Source: Stackebrandtia nassauensis DSM 44728
GTDB taxonomy: Bacteria; Actinomycetota; Actinomycetes; Mycobacteriales; Micromonosporaceae
DNA: 64,000 bases
Assembly: GCF_000024545.1 (NCBI RefSeq)
Contig: NC_013947.1
Location: 6,510,001 to 6,574,000 of the forward strand
Direction of reading: 5' to 3'
The position numbers were made by a program, and so were the translations under genes. Shown here in pieces: positions 1 to 9,013 of the stretch (the first letter of the stretch is position 1; every line of letters starts with the position of its first letter). The notes under the pieces were generated by a model. That model was not told where the DNA came from, made no database searches, and was given only the letters and a program-made list of their open reading frames with translations.

Positions 1-1
1 G

Positions 2-316
2 GACTACGTCCGCACCGCCGAATCCAAGGGGCTCAAGGCCAAGACGATCCGGACCCGGCACGTGCTGCGCAACGCGATGCTGCCGGTGGTCACGACGATC
101 GGCCTGTTGACCGGCGGTCTGCTGTCGGGGGCGGTGCTGACTGAGACGGTGTTCGCGTTCGGCGGCATCGGCAAGTTCACCGCCGACGCCATCGCGGCCC
201 GCGACTACCCGACCCTCAACGGGTTCATCATGTTCATCGCGGTGATCTACGTCCTCATCAATCTCCTCGTTGACGTCGCGTACAGCGTCCTTGATCCGAG
301 AGTGCGGGTGCACTGA
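2..316 (+). CDS. Dipeptide/oligopeptide ABC importer permease (DppB-like), C-terminal part
   Basis: This is the last 104 codons of an inner-membrane permease cut by the window edge. The visible part begins with the cytoplasmic EAA-type loop (DYVRTAESKGL, then RHVLRNAMLP), which docks on the ATPase. It is followed by the typical DppB tail LTETVFAFGGIGK and a final membrane helix (FIMFIAVIYVLINLLVDVAY). Its stop codon overlaps the next start (TGATG), so the genes are translationally coupled. The family imports di- and oligopeptides, or nickel in some members; the substrate cannot be told from this fragment. A substrate-binding protein would be expected upstream, outside the window. Confidence 0.9.
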   Translation, partial: DYVRTAESKGLKAKTIRTRHVLRNAMLPVVTTIGLLTGGLLSGAVLTETVFAFGGIGKFTADAIAARDYPTLNGFIMFIAVIYVLINLLVDVAYSVLDPRVRVH

Positions 317-1272
317 TGTCAGCCAAGACCGACAAGATCGACCGGCTCGCCGAGCTGACCGCGGGGCACGACCTGTCCGGCAAGGGCGCCGGGCTGTGGA
401 CCGAGGCGTTCAGGCGGCTGCGGCGCAGCCCGATGGCGATCATCGGCGCCACGATCATCATCGTCTTCGTCATCCTGGCGATCGTGGGGCCGTTCATCGC
501 CCCGCACAGCCCCACCGCCCTGACCTGGGGGGACGAGGTCTCCCCGGCCCGCAGCGAGTTCGTCGGACCGCGCGCCGGGAACATCCTCGGCCTGGACCAC
601 CTGGGCCGGGACGAGTTCTCGCGGCTGTTGATCGGCGCCCGGCAGTCACTCATGGTGGGTGTCATCGCCACCGGCATCGGCTTCATCATCGGTGCCGTCA
701 TCGGCGGCATCTCGGGCGCGGCCATGGGCCTGGGCGGCAAGGTCGGCAAGTCGATCGACAACGCCATCATGCGGTTCATCGACATGATGCTGGCGCTGCC
801 GTCGCTGCTGCTGGCGCTGAGCATCGCCGCGGTGCTGGGCCCCAGCCTGACCTCCGTGATGATCGCGGTGGGAACGGTGCAGATCCCGATCTTCGCCCGG
901 CTGCTGCGCGGTTCGATGATCGCGCAGTCCCACGGCGACTACGTGCTGGCGGCCGAGGCGCTGGGGGTGCGGCGGCGCCGGATCGTGCTGGCGCACATCG
1001 TGCCCAACTCGCTGGGCCCGATCATCGTCCAGGCGACGCTGAGCCTGGCCACCGCCATCATCGAGGCCGCCGCGCTGTCCTTCCTGGGCCTGGGCAACCC
1101 CGACAGCGCCGCCCCCGAGTGGGGCGTGATGCTGGCGCAGTCGCAGCGCTACCTGTCCGACGCCATCGAGCTGGCCGTCTACCCGGCGGGGGCGATCATC
1201 ATCACCGCCCTGGGATTCACCCTGCTGGGCGAGTCCATCCGGGAAGCCCTCGACCCGAAACTGCGGAAGTGA
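316..1272 (+). CDS. Dipeptide/oligopeptide ABC importer permease (DppC-like)
   Basis: Second permease of a peptide-type ABC importer, 318 residues, the usual DppC length. A cytoplasmic N-terminus leads to a first helix at about residues 40-62. The family hallmark GLDHLGRDEFSRLL lies near residues 92-105. Helices follow, and the EAA loop DYVLAAEALGVRRRR near 198-212 contacts the ATPase. The ATG overlaps the previous stop by one base and only 4 bases separate it from the ATPase gene, so this is one operon. The partner would be the DppB-like protein, forming a heterodimeric channel in the plasma membrane. Substrate class is inferred from family only. Confidence 0.93.
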   Translation: MSAKTDKIDRLAELTAGHDLSGKGAGLWTEAFRRLRRSPMAIIGATIIIVFVILAIVGPFIAPHSPTALTWGDEVSPARSEFVGPRAGNILGLDHLGRDEFSRLLIGARQSLMVGVIATGIGFIIGAVIGGISGAAMGLGGKVGKSIDNAIMRFIDMMLALPSLLLALSIAAVLGPSLTSVMIAVGTVQIPIFARLLRGSMIAQSHGDYVLAAEALGVRRRRIVLAHIVPNSLGPIIVQATLSLATAIIEAAALSFLGLGNPDSAAPEWGVMLAQSQRYLSDAIELAVYPAGAIIITALGFTLLGESIREALDPKLRK

Positions 1273-1276
1273 CGCC

Positions 1277-2277
1277 ATGGCTTTGCTGAAAGTGGACGAT
1301 CTGTCGGTGCGGTTCGAGCAACGGGGCAAACCCGATGTGCGAGCCGTGGACGGCCTGTCCTTCACGGTGGACTCCGGCGAGGTCGTCGGGCTGGTCGGCG
1401 AGTCCGGCTGCGGCAAGTCGGTGACCTCGCTGGCCCTGATGGGCCTGCTGCACAGCCGCAACGCCCGCGTCGGCGGCACCGCCGAGTTCGACGGCGTCGA
1501 CCTGCTCAAGCTGCGCCCCAACGAGATGCGCGACCTACGCGGCTCCGACATCGCGATGATCTTCCAGGATCCACTGTCGAGCCTCAACCCGGTGGTCCCG
1601 ATCGGCGTGCAGGTCACCGAGATCCTCACCCGGCACCGCGGCATGAAGGGCGAACCGGCCCGCAAGGAGGCGGCCGACCTGCTGGACCGGGTCGGCATCC
1701 CGGACCCCAACCGCCGCCTGAAGGAGTACCCGCACCAGCTGTCGGGCGGGATGCGGCAGCGCGCGCTCATCGCGATGGCGGTGGCCTGCGCGCCCCGGCT
1801 GCTGATCGCCGACGAACCCACCACAGCCCTCGACGTCACGATCCAGGCCCAGATCCTGGAACTGCTCAAGGATCTGGTGGTCTCGCAGGGCACCGCGCTG
1901 CTCATGATCACCCACGACCTGGGCGTGGTCGCGGGCCTGTGCGACGACATCAACGTCCTGTACGCGGGCAAGGTCGTCGAGGCCGCCGCCCGTCGGCCGC
2001 TGTTCGCCGCCCCCACCCACCCGTACTCGGTGGGCCTGTTGGGCTCGATCCCCCGACTGGACGCGCCCCGCGGCGAACCCCTGTCACCGATTCGCGGCTC
2101 GGTCAACGACAACATCGCCTGGAAGGACGGCTGCGCCTTCGCGCCCCGCTGCGACCACTACACCATGGAATGTCTGCAAGGGACCATCGAGATGTCGCAA
2201 ACCTACACCGGGCACCGATTCCGGTGCGTCAACCCGGTCGAGAACCACGAGGTCCAACCCGGGACGGAGCCCACGGC

Positions 2278-2281
<4 letters not shown>
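1277..2281 (+). CDS. Peptide ABC importer ATPase (DppD-like)
   Basis: ATP-hydrolysing subunit, 334 residues. Walker A GESGCGKS is at 41-48, the Q-loop FQDP near 96-99, the signature LSGGMRQR at 155-162, and Walker B LLIADE at 175-180 followed by the D-loop. After residue 230 comes the oligopeptide-transporter C-terminal extension (THPYSVGLLGSIPRL) and a cysteine-containing GCAFAPRC segment typical of DppD/OppD. It should pair with the downstream ATPase to power peptide uptake. Its stop overlaps the next ATG by 4 bases (ATGA). Confidence 0.95.
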
Positions 2282-3306
<1,025 letters not shown>

Positions 3307-3315
3307 GACCGGCAG

Positions 3316-3620
3316 ATGCGCATCGTCAAACGCGTGGCGGCGACCGGCATCATGCTCGGGATCGCGCTGGTGGCGTTGTCGCCTGACGAACCCGTCTCTC
3401 CGCTCGTGATGTTCACGTCGGGCCCGCACTGTTCCTGGCGATCTTCTCCCTGGTAGGGATCGGCGACCTGTTCACCATTCGGCTGATCCGACTCGTGCGA
3501 GTCGCGTTCTACCCCACCATCGCCAGCGTCCTGGACAGCGCCCGTCCCGGTCACAAGCTGCGCTGGCTGGGCCTGTTCCTGTTCATCATCGGGTTCCAGT
3601 TCGACCTGCTGGCGTCGTGA
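3316..3620 (+). pseudogene. Small membrane protein gene with a frameshift
   Basis: An ATG ten bases after the DppF-like stop opens a short protein (MRIVKRVAATGIMLGIALVAL...) that hits a stop after 45 codons. A second frame, open from about 3387 to the TGA at 3618, encodes a convincing membrane continuation (LFLAIFSLVGIGDLFTIRLI ... LFLFIIGFQFDLLAS). Joining the two near 3415-3430 gives one protein of about 100 residues with two or three membrane helices and a cytoplasmic loop ending in HKLRW. The two halves are in different frames, so the gene is either broken, misread in sequencing, or dependent on frameshifting. Function unknown. The end overlaps the convergent neighbour by 35 bases. Confidence 0.6.
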
Positions 3621-4290
3621 CCTCCGGGTTGGCGAGACCGCGCCGCAGATCGTAGCGCTTGAACCCCAAGCCGGTCACGCCGGACATGGCGCCGATCGCC
3701 TCGAAGATGCCGCCAGGCTTCGTCATGGCCGGTGAGTTCACCGCCGTCTCGTGAGCCTCCGCGTCCCTGAAACCCACGTAGTTGAGCATCCGATCGCCGT
3801 CCTTGCTGATGTGGAAATGCGCGTAACTGGCCCCGAAAGGCTGCTTGTCCTGCCGCGCGACGACCTCGTCGACAAGTCGCTCCGCCCACTCATCACCGTC
3901 AGTCTCGAACTGAATCACCACAACACAACCCGGCGCCGAGTCCAACCCGAAGTCCACGCTGCGATGCAACCGGAACCGCTTCACTCCGGGCCGTTCGATA
4001 CCAGGCACCGCCGCGTCGATCTTCGCCACGAGTTCTGGCCGGTCAACACGCATGAACTCCCGATGCGCCTCATCATCCGTCCACTGCGCATAGTTCAGCA
4101 GCCGCTCCCCGTCCAGGCTGGCGAACGTACTGAGGCTCAGAAACCCCGGCGTCGTCGCCAACTCGGCCCACCCCGCGTGCAGCGCGTCCGCCGCAGCTTC
4201 TTGCCGCTCAGGGGTTCTCACTATCCACTCGCTGACCAGAATCGTCCCCACGTCCGGTCGATCCACTGTAGGAAGATTCGGCTCACCCAT
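3586..4290 (-). CDS. Tandem antibiotic-biosynthesis-monooxygenase (ABM) domain protein
   Basis: A 234-residue soluble protein with two ferredoxin-like ABM repeats. Repeat one spans about residues 14-105 (ILVSEWIVRTPERQEAAADAL ... LLNYAQWTDDEAHREFM) and repeat two about 118-215 (VVVIQFETDGDEWAERLVDEV ... MLNYVGFRDAEAHE). The LxxYxxWxD/GFRD strand motif is visible in both. ABM domains are found in small cofactor-free oxygenases and in haem or stress proteins; a tandem copy can form a pseudo-dimer. No partner gene is obvious, so the reaction is unknown. It is transcribed away from the divergent methyltransferase. Confidence 0.8.
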   Translation of the reverse strand: MGEPNLPTVDRPDVGTILVSEWIVRTPERQEAAADALHAGWAELATTPGFLSLSTFASLDGERLLNYAQWTDDEAHREFMRVDRPELVAKIDAAVPGIERPGVKRFRLHRSVDFGLDSAPGCVVVIQFETDGDEWAERLVDEVVARQDKQPFGASYAHFHISKDGDRMLNYVGFRDAEAHETAVNSPAMTKPGGIFEAIGAMSGVTGLGFKRYDLRRGLANPEVTTPAGRTGTR

Positions 4291-4392
4291 GTCGATCTCC
4301 TAACTATGCGACGGCAATAGCCCCTTATTCTGAATCCTGAAGCAAGGTTTAAGTCAACAAGCTGAGGCACAGATCATTGGTAGGGTGCCGTC

Positions 4393-5004
4393 ATGGACGA
4401 CGCCACCAAACTCCGCTGGCTGTCCCGGCTGTTCTTCTCGGGGCCGATGGGCCGGATGTCGGCCAGCGCCATGGAGAAACGCAACAGCGACGCCGAAGCC
4501 GAAGCGGTCGCCACATTGGACCCATCCCCGTCGGAATCGGTACTGGCCATTGGGTTCGGCCCGGGCGTCGGCATCCGTCTCCTCGCCGAACGCCTACCCG
4601 AAGGACAGATCGGCGGCATCGACCCCTCGGCCTACATGGTGAAACGAGCAACCCGCCGCAACCGCGCCGCGGCTGCCCGGATCCGGCTCGAACGCGCCTA
4701 CACCGCCGCCATCCCCTGGCCCGACGCCAGCTTCGACGGCGCGATCGCGGTCAACTCGATCCAGTTCTGGAACCCGCTGGCCGACAACGCATCCGAGGTC
4801 GCCCGAGTACTTCGACCCGGCGCCCGGCTTGTGACGTTCACCCACGACTGGGCCCTGGCCCGAGGCGGCCAGACCCTCGAAGGCTGGCAGACCACTGCCG
4901 AAGCCACTTTCCGCGACTGCGGCTTCACCGACGTCGAATCCCACCCGGGCAAGTCGGAGGACGGCCACATCGTGGCGTTCTGCGCCACTCGCTCACCGTC
5001 CTGA
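4393..5004 (+). CDS. Class I SAM-dependent methyltransferase
   Basis: A 203-residue methyltransferase of the UbiE/Methyltransf_11 type. Motif I (LAIGFGPGVG) is at about 51-60, the acidic ribose-binding residue lies in GGIDPS near 74-79, and the post-I region PDASFDGAIAVNSIQFW lies near 113-130. A typical C-terminal strand pair ends in EDGHIVAFCA. The acceptor substrate is unknown. A degraded C-terminal copy of the same family lies just downstream of the next gene (5775-5912). The gene ends facing the convergent DUF2262 gene. Confidence 0.85.
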   Translation: MDDATKLRWLSRLFFSGPMGRMSASAMEKRNSDAEAEAVATLDPSPSESVLAIGFGPGVGIRLLAERLPEGQIGGIDPSAYMVKRATRRNRAAAARIRLERAYTAAIPWPDASFDGAIAVNSIQFWNPLADNASEVARVLRPGARLVTFTHDWALARGGQTLEGWQTTAEATFRDCGFTDVESHPGKSEDGHIVAFCATRSPS

Positions 5005-5014
5005 GTGACCCCGG

Positions 5015-5032
5015 CGCGGGTCCTAGCCCGCG
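5015..5032. terminator. Short hairpin between convergent genes
   Basis: A perfect 6-base stem (CGCGGG / CCCGCG) with a 6-base loop lies between the methyltransferase stop and the DUF2262 stop, overlapping the latter. There is no T-run, as is common for actinobacterial terminators. Bidirectional termination is an inference. Confidence 0.35.
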
Positions 5033-5754
5033 AGCGTCGCCTCGCTCGGGCCTTCGGCGAGCGTTCCCTGGACGAGGATCACGTGTCCGGCGAACAGCTC
5101 GCCGTCGTCGTGATACGCCTCGAAGTCGCCACCATCGTCGACCGTGATTTCGCTGAGCACCATGCGCCGCCGGAATTCCGCGGCGGTCACGCGCTCGTCC
5201 TCGTCGAGCCACTCGTCGTTGGCGAGGTCGAACAGTTCGGTGACGGCCCGGTCGGCGAGGTTCCGCCGGGTCAACCGCCCACTAGCCAGCGCGTCGGCCA
5301 GCTCGTCGAGCATGCGGCAGGCGGTCGCGGCCTCGGCGGTGTTCAGGCGCACCTGAACCGGTCCATCGATGTCCGACTCACCGTCGAAGGCGTCGGATTC
5401 GAGTGTGTACGTGAACTCCCCGAGCCGATGGCCCACGGTGCGGGGCCGACGCAACTGTTCCAGCATCGCTGCCAGCCGTGGCGGTGGAACCGCGAGTTCG
5501 GGGCGGCGCAACAAGACGCCGTCGCGATGTTCGCAGCTCACGACGTCGTATCCGGTGAACCCGGCGATCAACCCGGACGCCTCGTCCCGGGGTCGTGCCG
5601 TGCTCCGCAGCGTCAGCCGCCGCGCCACCGGATCCCCGTCCAGCGGCTGCCAGCAGACCAGTTCAACTCGGGCGCTCCACTGTGCCTGTTGACCGCCGGT
5701 CGCGCTGAGGCTTGTGCCCGCGAACGGGGAGACGACTCCCAGGATCGAGACCAT
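5023..5754 (-). CDS. DUF2262 domain protein
   Basis: A 243-residue soluble protein with no signal peptide. The C-terminal half (from about residue 110) carries the DUF2262 signature: NDEWLDEDE, then a FRRRMVLSEITVDDGGDFEAY stretch and DDGELFAGHVILVQGTLAEG. The frame extends 50 codons further upstream, but that stretch is Arg/Pro-rich and antisense to the methyltransferase remnant, so I chose the ATG giving MVSILGVVSPF. The function of DUF2262 is unknown. It may have arrived by insertion between two methyltransferase copies. Confidence 0.75.
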   Translation of the reverse strand: MVSILGVVSPFAGTSLSATGGQQAQWSARVELVCWQPLDGDPVARRLTLRSTARPRDEASGLIAGFTGYDVVSCEHRDGVLLRRPELAVPPPRLAAMLEQLRRPRTVGHRLGEFTYTLESDAFDGESDIDGPVQVRLNTAEAATACRMLDELADALASGRLTRRNLADRAVTELFDLANDEWLDEDERVTAAEFRRRMVLSEITVDDGGDFEAYHDDGELFAGHVILVQGTLAEGPSEATLAG

Positions 5755-5774
5755 GGCGTCACGGTACCGCTGTA

Positions 5775-5912
5775 GGGGCGGCCGAGCGACTCGCCACCGC
5801 GAAGCGAGTACTCGACGAGACCGGCCTCGCCGAGGTCGGATCCCGGGCGAGCCAGGCGGAAGACGGTCACATCGCGGCGCTGTGCGCGAAGCGGCTTCCA
5901 CCACCGCATTAG
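5775..5912 (+). pseudogene. C-terminal remnant of a methyltransferase gene
   Basis: About 44 in-frame codons ending in TAG read AAERLATAKRVLDETGLAEV ... EDGHIAALCAKR. They align with the last 40 residues of the methyltransferase at 4393-5004 (ATFRDCGFTDVESHPGKSEDGHIVAFCA). There is no start codon and no upstream domain, so this is a decayed partial duplicate. The DUF2262 gene sits where the rest of the copy should be. Confidence 0.6.
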
Positions 5913-5921
5913 TGTTGCCGC

Positions 5922-6530
5922 ATGACCACCAGCCCCCTAGTCGTCGGCTTCGACCTGGACCAGACGCTGTACCACACCGAGCCCGCCATCGGCGCGACCC
6001 TGCGCGCGGTTGCCGCCGAACTCGGCATCACCTTCGACGTCGACCGGGCCCTCACCGAACTGGGCCCACCCCTGGACCAGCTGGTGGGCATGCAACTAGA
6101 CCCCGACAACACCAACGCCGTAGTACAGCGATACCGCGAGATCTACCACATCCACGGCCTACCCGCCGCCCAACTGCTCCCAGGAGCCCGCGAATCCCTA
6201 GCCGCGGTCCGAGCAGCGGGCGGAACCTCCATAGTGATCACGGGAAAGAACTCCCGAGACGCCACCCGCCACATAGAACACAACTCCCTCGACGTCCAAC
6301 ATGTCATCGGCTGGGCCTGGGCCCAAGGCAAAACCGACGCGATGCTCGAACACGGGGCCTCCATCTACATCGGCGACCACCCGGCCGACATCGCCGCCGC
6401 CCGAGCCGCCAACGCCATCGCCCTGGCCGTCACAACAGGCACCCACGGCCCCGACTCCTTCGCGGACGCCGACGCGATCCTGACCAGCCTCACCGAGTTC
6501 CCCGACTGGCTCAAAACCCACCTCGCCTGA
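5922..6530 (+). CDS. HAD-family phosphatase, phosphoglycolate-phosphatase-like
   Basis: A 202-residue haloacid-dehalogenase hydrolase. Motif I is DLDQT (residues 11-15; the first Asp is the nucleophile), motif II is VITGKNS near 105-111, the motif III lysine is in AQGKTD near 137, and motif IV is YIGDHPADI near 150-158. A cap of about 70 residues lies between motifs I and II, the subfamily I pattern of phosphoglycolate- and nucleotide-phosphatase-like enzymes. The substrate is unknown and the protein is probably cytosolic. It starts 9 bases after the methyltransferase remnant and probably has its own promoter. Confidence 0.85.
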   Translation: MTTSPLVVGFDLDQTLYHTEPAIGATLRAVAAELGITFDVDRALTELGPPLDQLVGMQLDPDNTNAVVQRYREIYHIHGLPAAQLLPGARESLAAVRAAGGTSIVITGKNSRDATRHIEHNSLDVQHVIGWAWAQGKTDAMLEHGASIYIGDHPADIAAARAANAIALAVTTGTHGPDSFADADAILTSLTEFPDWLKTHLA

Positions 6531-6600
6531 GCCCCCGCTCAGTCGTTCCATCGGACCTAGGGCGTGTATCGGAAGCGGATCATGCGCATAGGGTGCCGGC

Positions 6601-7032
6601 ATGTCGCTGAGCCACATAGTCCTCTCGTCCGGTCGTTCGATCGGACTCACCGAGCTGCGGATGTCCGCGACCTACGGGGCGACGCTGGAGGGCTATCCGT
6701 GCCAGCGCATCAACAACATGCAGGTCAGCAGCCTCCTGCGACAGGCCAACCATGCATTCTCCTTCGCGCCAGTTCATCTCGTTCCGCCCTCCCGCGAATA
6801 CCCGGACCAGACCGCCGGCGCCTTCGGCCCCGTTGAGGTGCTGCCTTCCGTGGCTTGCATCGGTGTTTTCGGCTCCACACCGATCGATCCTGAACTCGAC
6901 CCAGTGCTGCACCGCTCCGCTCTCATCGTGGCTTGGTTCCAGGCCACCCCGGATGTCCCGTCGGGCGAGCATGTTGATCCTGCTCTTCGCAACATTCGCT
7001 GGGAAGAACTAGCCCAGGACTACGAGCTCTAG
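6601..7032 (+). CDS. Hypothetical protein
   Basis: A 143-residue soluble protein I do not recognise. It has the codon bias of a real gene and a compact mixed alpha/beta composition. It has no signal peptide or membrane segment, and only two cysteines. An internal segment PVEVLPSVACIGVFGSTPID and an acidic end WEELAQDYEL are the most distinctive parts. The spacing suggests a transcription unit of its own. Its stop codon lies only 20 bases before the octamer repeat array. Confidence 0.6.
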   Translation: MSLSHIVLSSGRSIGLTELRMSATYGATLEGYPCQRINNMQVSSLLRQANHAFSFAPVHLVPPSREYPDQTAGAFGPVEVLPSVACIGVFGSTPIDPELDPVLHRSALIVAWFQATPDVPSGEHVDPALRNIRWEELAQDYEL

Positions 7033-7052
7033 GCACACGTGCTGATCACAGC

Positions 7053-7160
7053 TTGGCTCCTTGGCTCCTTGGCTCCTTGGCTCCTTGGCTCCTTGGCTCC
7101 TTGGCTCCTTGGCTCCTTGGCTCCTTGGCTCCTTGGCTCCTTGGCTCCTTGGCTCCTTGG
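7053..7160 (+). repeat. Octamer microsatellite, TTGGCTCC x 13.5
   Basis: The unit TTGGCTCC is repeated perfectly 13.5 times over 108 bases. Because 8 is not a multiple of 3, copy-number changes would shift any reading frame through it. No gene seems to use it for coding. It lies in the 3' flanks of two convergent genes. Confidence 0.97.
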
Positions 7161-7286
7161 CGGAATCCTAAACGGCTACGCCGCCCCCGCAAGCCAGCAA
7201 AAGCACGCTACTGCGAACACTTGGCCTTGGCCTTGGCGAACATAAGCGGCTACGCCGCACTGACGAACGCGCGCAGCTGCGCCTGG

Positions 7287-7396
7287 CTTGGGCTTGGGCT
7301 TGGGCTTGGGCTTGGGCTTGGGCTTGGGCTTGGGCTTGGGCTTGGGCTTGGGCTTGGGCTTGGGCTTGGGCTTGGGCTTGGGCTTGGGCTTGGGCT
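7287..7396 (+). repeat. Hexamer microsatellite, CTTGGG x 18.3 (telomere-like)
   Basis: The unit CTTGGG is repeated perfectly about 18 times over 110 bases. The plus strand therefore has GGG tracts every six bases with CTT loops, the spacing of human telomeric TTAGGG and a strong G-quadruplex pattern. On the transcript of the minus-strand mutase operon it would read as CCCAAG repeats in the 3' flank, about 130 bases after the stop. Confidence 0.97.
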
Positions 7397-7525
7397 AAAC
7401 GATTATCGGCCCAAGCGAAGCCAGGGGCCACATTGTTGTCTGCGGCCGCCAAGAAGGAGGCCGCCGAGCGAAGCGAGGCGACGACTTTGGCCGCAGCCAG
7501 CGGCGGTTGGGCCTTGGCGGCGGGG

Positions 7526-9013
7526 TTACTCCGAGGTGGGGGTCCAGCTGCCGTGGACTTCGCGTAGGCGGGCGACGATCTCGCCGATGGTTGCGTAGGC
7601 TTCGACGGCTTCGACGCAGAAGGGGACGATGTTGTCGCCCGCGCGGGCGGCTTCGGAGAGGGCGTCCAATGTGGTGGCCACGGCTTGGGAGTCGCGGGTT
7701 TCGCGTAGGTGGTGGAGGGCCTTGACTTGGCCGGCTTCCGCGGCGGGGTCGATGCGGAACACGTCGAGGGGTTCGGGGTCGGCCGCCCAGCGGTTGACGC
7801 CGACGACGATGCGGTCGCCCTCTTCGACTTCGCGCGCTTGGCGGTAGGCGGATTCGGCTAGACGGGATTGTTGGTAGCCCGATTCGATGCCCGCCAGGGC
7901 TCCGCCCCGGTTGGCGAGGTCGTCCATGACGCCCCGGATGCGGCGTTCGCAGTCGTCGGTGCGGGATTCGACGAGGTAGGAGCCGCCTAGGGGGTCGGGG
8001 ATGTCGGCGAAGCCGGTTTCGTGGGCCACGATTTGTTGGGTGCGGAGGGCGAGGGTGGCGGCTTGGGCGGTGGGGACGCCTAGGGCTTCGTCGTAGGCGC
8101 ACACGTGGAGGGTTTGGACGCCGCCGCAGGCTGCCGCGAAGGCTTCGAGGCTGGTGCGGGCGACGTTGTTGAGTGGTTGTTGGGCCGTGAGGGAGGAGCC
8201 GGCGGTGAAGGCGAAGATGCGTAGTTGGGCGCTGCGGGGGTCCTTGGCGCCGTAGCGTTCGGTGACGAGTTTGGCCCAGACTCGGCGGGCGGCGCGGAGT
8301 TTGGCGACTTCGCCGAAGATGTCCATGCCGACCGACAGGAAGGTGAAGAGGGAGGGGGCTAGTTGGTCGATGTCGACGCCGCGTGAGACCGCTTCGTCCA
8401 GGTAGGCGATCGCGTTGGCGAAGGTGTAGCCGATCTCGGTCGCGTCGTCGCCGCCCGCTTCGGCGATGTGGTAGCCGGACATGGCCAGCGGGACCCAGCC
8501 GGGGACGTGGCGGGAGAGGTGCTCCATTGTGTCTACTGTGAGGCGGAGTGCGGGTTCGGCGGGGAAGATCTGGGTGCCGCGCGCGATGTATTCCTTGAGG
8601 ACGTCGTTTTGGATGAAGACGCCGAAGTCGCCCGGGTCGACGCCACGGCGGCGGGCTAGGGCCAGGCATAGTGCGGCCCAGACGAATCCGATCGAGTTGG
8701 CGGTGGTGCGGACCTGGCTGATGCGTTCCAGCGGGATGCCGTCCATGAGGGTTTCGACGTCGGCGAGCGAGTCGATGGCGACTCCGACGCGGCCGACTTC
8801 GCCGAGCGCTTTGGGGTCGTCGGAGTCGAGGCCGAGTTGGGTGGGCAGATCGAGCGCTACCGAGAAGCCGGTCTGTCCGGCCTCGAGGAGTTCCTTGAAG
8901 CGGCGGTTGGATTCGGCGGCGGTGGCGAAACCCGCGTACTGGCCCATGATCCAGGGTTTGGCCTGTGCGGAGATGCCTCGGGTGTAAGGGAACTCGCCTG
9001 GTTTCTCGGTCAT
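7526..9013 (-). CDS. B12-dependent acyl-CoA mutase, large (catalytic) subunit
   Basis: A 495-residue TIM-barrel chain of the methylmalonyl-CoA mutase family without the C-terminal B12-binding domain, so it needs a separate cobalamin subunit; the candidate is at 61455-61859. Visible features are FPYTRGI near the N-terminus, PWIMGQYAGF, the substrate-side QNDVLKEYIARGTQIFP with the Arg typical of carboxyl-acyl-CoA mutases, and SGYHIAEAG with the conserved active-site His. The usual HPEMY/YPTMY loop before PW is shortened to SAQAK and the usual TxRQ is IMGQ, so substrate choice may differ. The start was chosen because its ATG overlaps the synthetase stop (ATGA); the frame upstream is antisense-like. 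It is the last gene of a three-gene CoA operon. Confidence 0.9.
   Translation of the reverse strand: MTEKPGEFPYTRGISAQAKPWIMGQYAGFATAAESNRRFKELLEAGQTGFSVALDLPTQLGLDSDDPKALGEVGRVGVAIDSLADVETLMDGIPLERISQVRTTANSIGFVWAALCLALARRRGVDPGDFGVFIQNDVLKEYIARGTQIFPAEPALRLTVDTMEHLSRHVPGWVPLAMSGYHIAEAGGDDATEIGYTFANAIAYLDEAVSRGVDIDQLAPSLFTFLSVGMDIFGEVAKLRAARRVWAKLVTERYGAKDPRSAQLRIFAFTAGSSLTAQQPLNNVARTSLEAFAAACGGVQTLHVCAYDEALGVPTAQAATLALRTQQIVAHETGFADIPDPLGGSYLVESRTDDCERRIRGVMDDLANRGGALAGIESGYQQSRLAESAYRQAREVEEGDRIVVGVNRWAADPEPLDVFRIDPAAEAGQVKALHHLRETRDSQAVATTLDALSEAARAGDNIVPFCVEAVEAYATIGEIVARLREVHGSWTPTSE

Larger units (their letters stand above)
7033..7525. other. 493-base intergenic region dominated by simple repeats
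   Basis: No credible gene lies between the convergent unknown gene and the mutase gene. The region contains an octamer array, a hexamer array, and between them a linker with short TTGGCC runs and two copies of a GGCTACGCCGC word (about 7172 and 7240). The apparent open frames through the arrays are pure repeat translation. Confidence 0.8.

Noticed and set aside
7053..7598. Long open frames through the repeat arrays (poly GL, AQ or LGSLAPWL proteins)
   Set aside because: They arise only because the repeats lack stops. There is no ribosome-binding site or flanking domain, and the frames overlap the end of the mutase gene antisense.
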